Part shown: piece by piece, positions 62,821 through 64,000 of the stretch
Numbering within the stretch: the first letter of the stretch is position 1
How the letters are laid out: each line of letters opens with the position of its first letter
Assembly: GCF_001039045.1 (NCBI RefSeq)
Contig: NZ_LFEE01000037.1
Location: 40,893-104,892 of the forward strand
Direction of reading: 5' to 3'
Origin: Lactiplantibacillus herbarum
GTDB lineage: Bacteria > Bacillota > Bacilli > Lactobacillales > Lactobacillaceae
DNA: 64,000 nt
Position numbers and translations under genes: made by a program
Notes under the pieces: model-generated
Told to the model about the DNA's origin: nothing
The model's input: the letters and a program-made list of their open reading frames with translations, nothing else
The model's database searches: none

Positions 62821-63471
62821 TTAAGACTCCTTTAAAGTTTTTACGATTGTTTGATATGTTTCAGTCTTGCCAAATAGTGATGAGGTCCCTACGATAAAAC
62901 CATCGACCCCGATTGGTGATAATTCTTGAATTTTAGTTGGTGAAATAGCTCCGTCGACCATTAATTGATAGTCATAAGTCGTCTTCAACGCTGCTAAATC
63001 ACTAATCTTTTCATTAACATAGTCCAAATATTTTTGACCGGCAAAACCGGGATTAACTGTCATCACCAAGACATAATCTACCAATGGTAATAATTCTTTG
63101 ATCGTTGCCAAAGCAGTTCCTGGATTAATCGCAATCCCAGGATGAATCCCCCGTTGGCGAATATCGGCCAAGGTACTAGTGGGGATTGGATCTGCTTCTG
63201 GATGAATATAGATAATATCCGCGCCTAAGTCCGCAAAGACTGGCACTAAATTTTTAGGATTATTCACCATCAAGTGAACATCCATTGAAGTTTTCGTTAA
63301 CTTACGAACCGTTTGATAATCTTCGACACCTAATGCCATGTTCGGAACAAAGCTCCCATCCATGACATCCATATGAAAGATATCAACGTTCGCTTGATCA
63401 AGCTCCGTAATTTCGGTTCGAATATTGCTAAAGTCGGCGCACATTAGTGACGGACAAATTAATTTTTCCAA
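62821..63471 (-). CDS. Ribulose-phosphate / allulose-6-phosphate 3-epimerase
   Basis: 216 residues. A TIM barrel with ICPSLMCADFSNI, HMDVMDGSFVPNMALG (metal His and Asp), DVHLMV, VMTVNPGFAGQ and VDGAIS. It matches Rpe and the closely related AlsE, which acts on allulose-6-phosphate. As a second epimerase in a sugar operon it may serve the AlsE-type reaction (inference). Confidence 0.88.
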   Translation of the reverse strand: MEKLICPSLMCADFSNIRTEITELDQANVDIFHMDVMDGSFVPNMALGVEDYQTVRKLTKTSMDVHLMVNNPKNLVPVFADLGADIIYIHPEADPIPTSTLADIRQRGIHPGIAINPGTALATIKELLPLVDYVLVMTVNPGFAGQKYLDYVNEKISDLAALKTTYDYQLMVDGAISPTKIQELSPIGVDGFIVGTSSLFGKTETYQTIVKTLKES

Positions 63472-63554
63472 AATATCAGCTCATTTCTATTTTTAAGGAT
63501 TAAAGAAAATTCGAGTAATCGTTTACTCAAATGTGATAATAAAAACCAGCCCCT

Positions 63555-64000
<446 letters not shown>

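Noticed and set aside
63513-63528. GAGTAA/TTACTC palindrome as a catabolite-repression site
   Set aside because: It resembles a cre site in the centre but lacks the outer TG and CA, and lies inside the operon between the GH1 and epimerase genes.

Overview
The window looks like a chromosomal segment of a low-to-mid GC Gram-positive of the Lactiplantibacillus plantarum group (inference). The grounds are a methionine T-box in front of metE, LPQTxE-type sortase signals, a WxL/csc-type surface cluster, AgrC/AgrA-like two-component genes, and lactobacillus-style Shine-Dalgarno sites and terminators. I see no prophage, plasmid or CRISPR array. One complete IS3-family element is present.

Layout. 1-611 has no gene but holds two strong nested inverted-repeat structures. 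612-9410 (minus strand) is a sulfate activation and sulfonation block: PAPS-type sulfotransferase, ATP sulfurylase, APS kinase, DHH (NrnA-like) phosphoesterase, arylsulfate-sulfotransferase-like membrane protein, a small protein and an SLC13 permease. No reductive sulfate genes are present. 9957-14872 is a Met T-box, metE, a fused homocysteine methyltransferase/methylene-THF reductase, and a YisL-like membrane protein whose ribosome binding site lies in a hairpin. 15000-19549 holds a GtrA-like protein, an uncharacterised envelope operon, two lipoproteins, tRNA-Leu, a voltage-gated K+ channel-like gene and a frameshifted lipoprotein. 19604-22511 is an orphan GHKL histidine kinase whose terminator loop has been entered by the IS element. 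22669-25637 has tRNA-His, a YbjQ-like protein, an OhrR-like regulator and an LPxTG adhesin. 25817-33511 holds a short terpene-cyclase-fold protein, a candidate small RNA, a CPBP protease, several small proteins, an AgrC/AgrA-like two-component pair and a HAD phosphatase.

33794-41541 is a regulatory patchwork. Two paralogous TetR regulators share a 20-bp operator with a CrtC/AttH-like gene and a CocE/S15 hydrolase. Next to them, a set of small redox-type genes is driven by three MerR-type promoters (19-bp spacer, common dyad) with no matching regulator nearby. 41785-46770 is the csc-type cell-surface cluster (BspA-LRR/MucBP/WxL protein, LPxTG protein, WxL protein, DUF916 protein). 47551-56653 holds stress and redox genes: MarR, GNAT, two Crp/Fnr proteins, an alcohol dehydrogenase, a broken DUF606 transporter, a TetR, a MerR-DUF2255-old yellow enzyme module with its own 19-bp-spacer promoters, and a quinone reductase. 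56802-59659 is a two-gene glycosyltransferase unit. 59880-64000 is a beta-glucoside PTS with RpiB, Rpe and a 6-phospho-beta-glucosidase cut by the window end, plus an N-terminally damaged flavodoxin.

The best candidates for something little described are the sulfonation operon without sulfate reduction, the paired TetR regulon, the MerR promoter family without a cognate regulator, the multi-helix elements at 259-404 and 499-600, and the C-rich-loop small RNA candidate near 27.0 kb. All functional names come from recognising sequence motifs by eye; no search was run.
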